Assembly: GCA_002400675.1 (NCBI GenBank) | Contig: NVQY01000015.1 | Span: forward strand, 1-23,893 | Length of the DNA stretch: 23,893 bases | Source of the DNA: Paracoccaceae bacterium | Lineage (GTDB): Bacteria > Pseudomonadota > Alphaproteobacteria > Rhodobacterales > Rhodobacteraceae | Direction of reading: 5' to 3' | Shown: piece after piece, positions 22,861-23,893 of the stretch | Layout: every line of letters starts with the position of its first letter | How positions within the stretch are numbered: the first letter of the stretch is position 1 | Notes under the pieces: generated by a model | What the model was told of the DNA's origin: nothing | The model's database searches: none | What the model saw: only the letters and a program-made list of their open reading frames with translations | Position numbers and translations under genes: made by a program

Positions 22861-23814
22861 CTACAGTCCAGACTTGTTTGCAAGCACCCGTTGCGCGCAC
22901 GACAAATCCTGCGCCGCCACCCCAAGTGATCGGTAAAGCGTGATCGCCGCGTCCGAGCCACGCCCCGCCATCGTGCCATCATAGACCTGCCCGATTTCCC
23001 CAAGGATGTGCGATTGCGCCATCGCTTGGGATGCAATCGCGTCGATGATCTCGCGGGCCTGCGCCAAAGCCGAGGGCAGGTAGTCCACATAAAGCGCTGA
23101 TTTAAAAAGCATTTGCTGGTCAATTTCCTGCATGGTGGGCACAGAGGCCCCGACCGCATTGACATGACACCCCGGCGCAATCCAGTCGCCATTCAGCACA
23201 ACCGTCGCCGACGACGTGACCGTGCAGACGATATCCGCGTCCGCAACCGCGTGGCGCGCGTCATCCGCAGCGCTGATTTCGACGCCGGGAAAGCGCGCGC
23301 CGACCCGGTCGACAAATGCCTCTGCCCGCGCGCGGGAGCGGCCAGCGATGCGGATATGGCTGATGTCACGCACACACGAGATGGCCTCGATATGGGTCTC
23401 GGCCTGCTCGCCGGTGCCGATGATCGCCAGTCTTGTGGCGTCCTTGCGGGCCAGCGCACGGGTGGCCGCGGCACTGGCCGCCGCCGTACGAATCGCCGTC
23501 AGCGCGTCGGCGTCCAGCAGCGCCGAAACCGCGCCGGTGGCGTTATCAAAGATCACCATCGAGCCGATATGCGACGACAGCCCCTTGGCCGGATTGCCGG
23601 GAAACAGGCTGATCAGTTTGACGCCATACACATCCGGGTCGCGCAACGCCCCCGGCATGACGCCAAGGCGGTTGGTGCCGTCAATCTCCATGACTGAGCG
23701 CAGGGGCATGTTGGCCTTGCCCGCCGCCACCGCAATCATCGCCTGTTGCACGGTTTCAATCGCCTCGGACATGGGCAGCAGGCGGCGTAGCTCAACGGCT
23801 TGGATGTGGATCAC
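22861..23814 (-). CDS. Ornithine cyclodeaminase / mu-crystallin family protein
   Basis: A 317-residue NAD(P)-dependent enzyme of the ornithine cyclodeaminase/mu-crystallin superfamily, which also includes alanine dehydrogenases, ketimine reductases and ectoine-degradation EutC. Visible residues: Arg39, Lys66 in YGVKLISLFP and Arg109 in LTAIRTAAAS for substrate carboxylate binding, the dinucleotide-binding loop IIGTGEQAETH (residues 131-141), and GRGSDAAITLYRSLG near the end. Where true ornithine cyclodeaminases have a catalytic Asp in a GGD-type loop, this protein has VGASVPTMQEID (Ser224), as in mu-crystallin/ketimine reductase-like members, so classical ornithine deamination is doubtful. 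The GTG at 23814 overlaps the stop codon of the upstream gene (GTGA), implying translational coupling. It is followed by the RND operon after about 100 bp. The substrate is unknown. Confidence 0.92.
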   Translation of the reverse strand: MIHIQAVELRRLLPMSEAIETVQQAMIAVAAGKANMPLRSVMEIDGTNRLGVMPGALRDPDVYGVKLISLFPGNPAKGLSSHIGSMVIFDNATGAVSALLDADALTAIRTAAASAAATRALARKDATRLAIIGTGEQAETHIEAISCVRDISHIRIAGRSRARAEAFVDRVGARFPGVEISAADDARHAVADADIVCTVTSSATVVLNGDWIAPGCHVNAVGASVPTMQEIDQQMLFKSALYVDYLPSALAQAREIIDAIASQAMAQSHILGEIGQVYDGTMAGRGSDAAITLYRSLGVAAQDLSCAQRVLANKSGL

Positions 23815-23893
23815 AGCGTGGCCTCCGGCCCGGCGGGCCAGTGTGTGCCCGTTGGCGTCAGGCCAAGGATTTCGCTTAGCAGGGCGGTGTAGT
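23811..23893 (-). CDS. Partial CDS at window end, C-terminal fragment
   Basis: The last 83 bases read open on the minus strand and end in TGA at 23813-23811, overlapping the GTG start of the next gene by four bases. The 26 visible residues include YTALLSEILGLTP and end PAGPEATL. Too little is present to name a family. The tight overlap says it is in one operon with the cyclodeaminase-like gene, so a related amino-acid catabolic role is a guess. Confidence 0.6.
   Translation of the reverse strand, partial: YTALLSEILGLTPTGTHWPAGPEATL

Overview
The window looks like ordinary chromosome from a high-GC marine alphaproteobacterium of the Rhodobacteraceae (roseobacter-like). This rests on three things. 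The proteins read like that family: a solitary ctaD, a short ProRS, an Hda-ppk1-ppx order, and a MetRS with an STS-type KMSKS loop. GC content is high. Candidate FnrL-type sites match TTGAT-N4-ATCAA. I see no phage, insertion sequence, CRISPR array, tRNA or rRNA. The family placement is inferred from recall, not from a search.

Layout. (1) 1-2.4 kb: a HIT-family hydrolase (minus) diverges from ctaD, subunit I of an aa3-type cytochrome c oxidase. The 243-bp gap holds a perfect FNR-type dyad and a second near-perfect one; ctaD ends in a strong terminator. (2) 2.4-3.2 kb: about 400 bp of non-coding DNA with dyads and a compact nested stem-loop element, then a small unrecognised gene. (3) 3.2-4.6 kb: proS (minus). 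(4) 4.7-10.4 kb: a plus-strand run of an AI-2E/PerM-family membrane protein, an Hda-like DnaA-related ATPase, polyphosphate kinase and an exopolyphosphatase, linking polyphosphate turnover with a replication regulator. (5) 10.5-12.5 kb: a secreted YceI-like protein and an MFS transporter. (6) 12.5-16.2 kb, minus: a secreted RTX protein and a zinc/cadmium-type P1B ATPase. The ATPase has a textbook MerR-family promoter (19-bp spacer with a dyad), although no MerR regulator is encoded here. (7) 16.4-18.1 kb: metG. (8) 18.1-22.8 kb, minus: a tiny lipoprotein, then a two-gene RND efflux operon (adaptor, then permease, overlapping by 8 nt) closed by a strong terminator. (9) 22.9-23.9 kb, minus: an ornithine cyclodeaminase/mu-crystallin-family gene, translationally coupled to a gene cut off by the window end.

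I found no obvious new multi-gene system. The most interesting signals are regulatory: the tandem FNR-like sites before ctaD, the nested RNA-like structure at 2680-2734, the 9-bp dyad between proS and the AI-2E gene, and the MerR-type promoter of the metal ATPase. Among proteins, the RTX protein with a beta-solenoid-like front half and the small unrecognised protein at 2791-3180 merit a second look.
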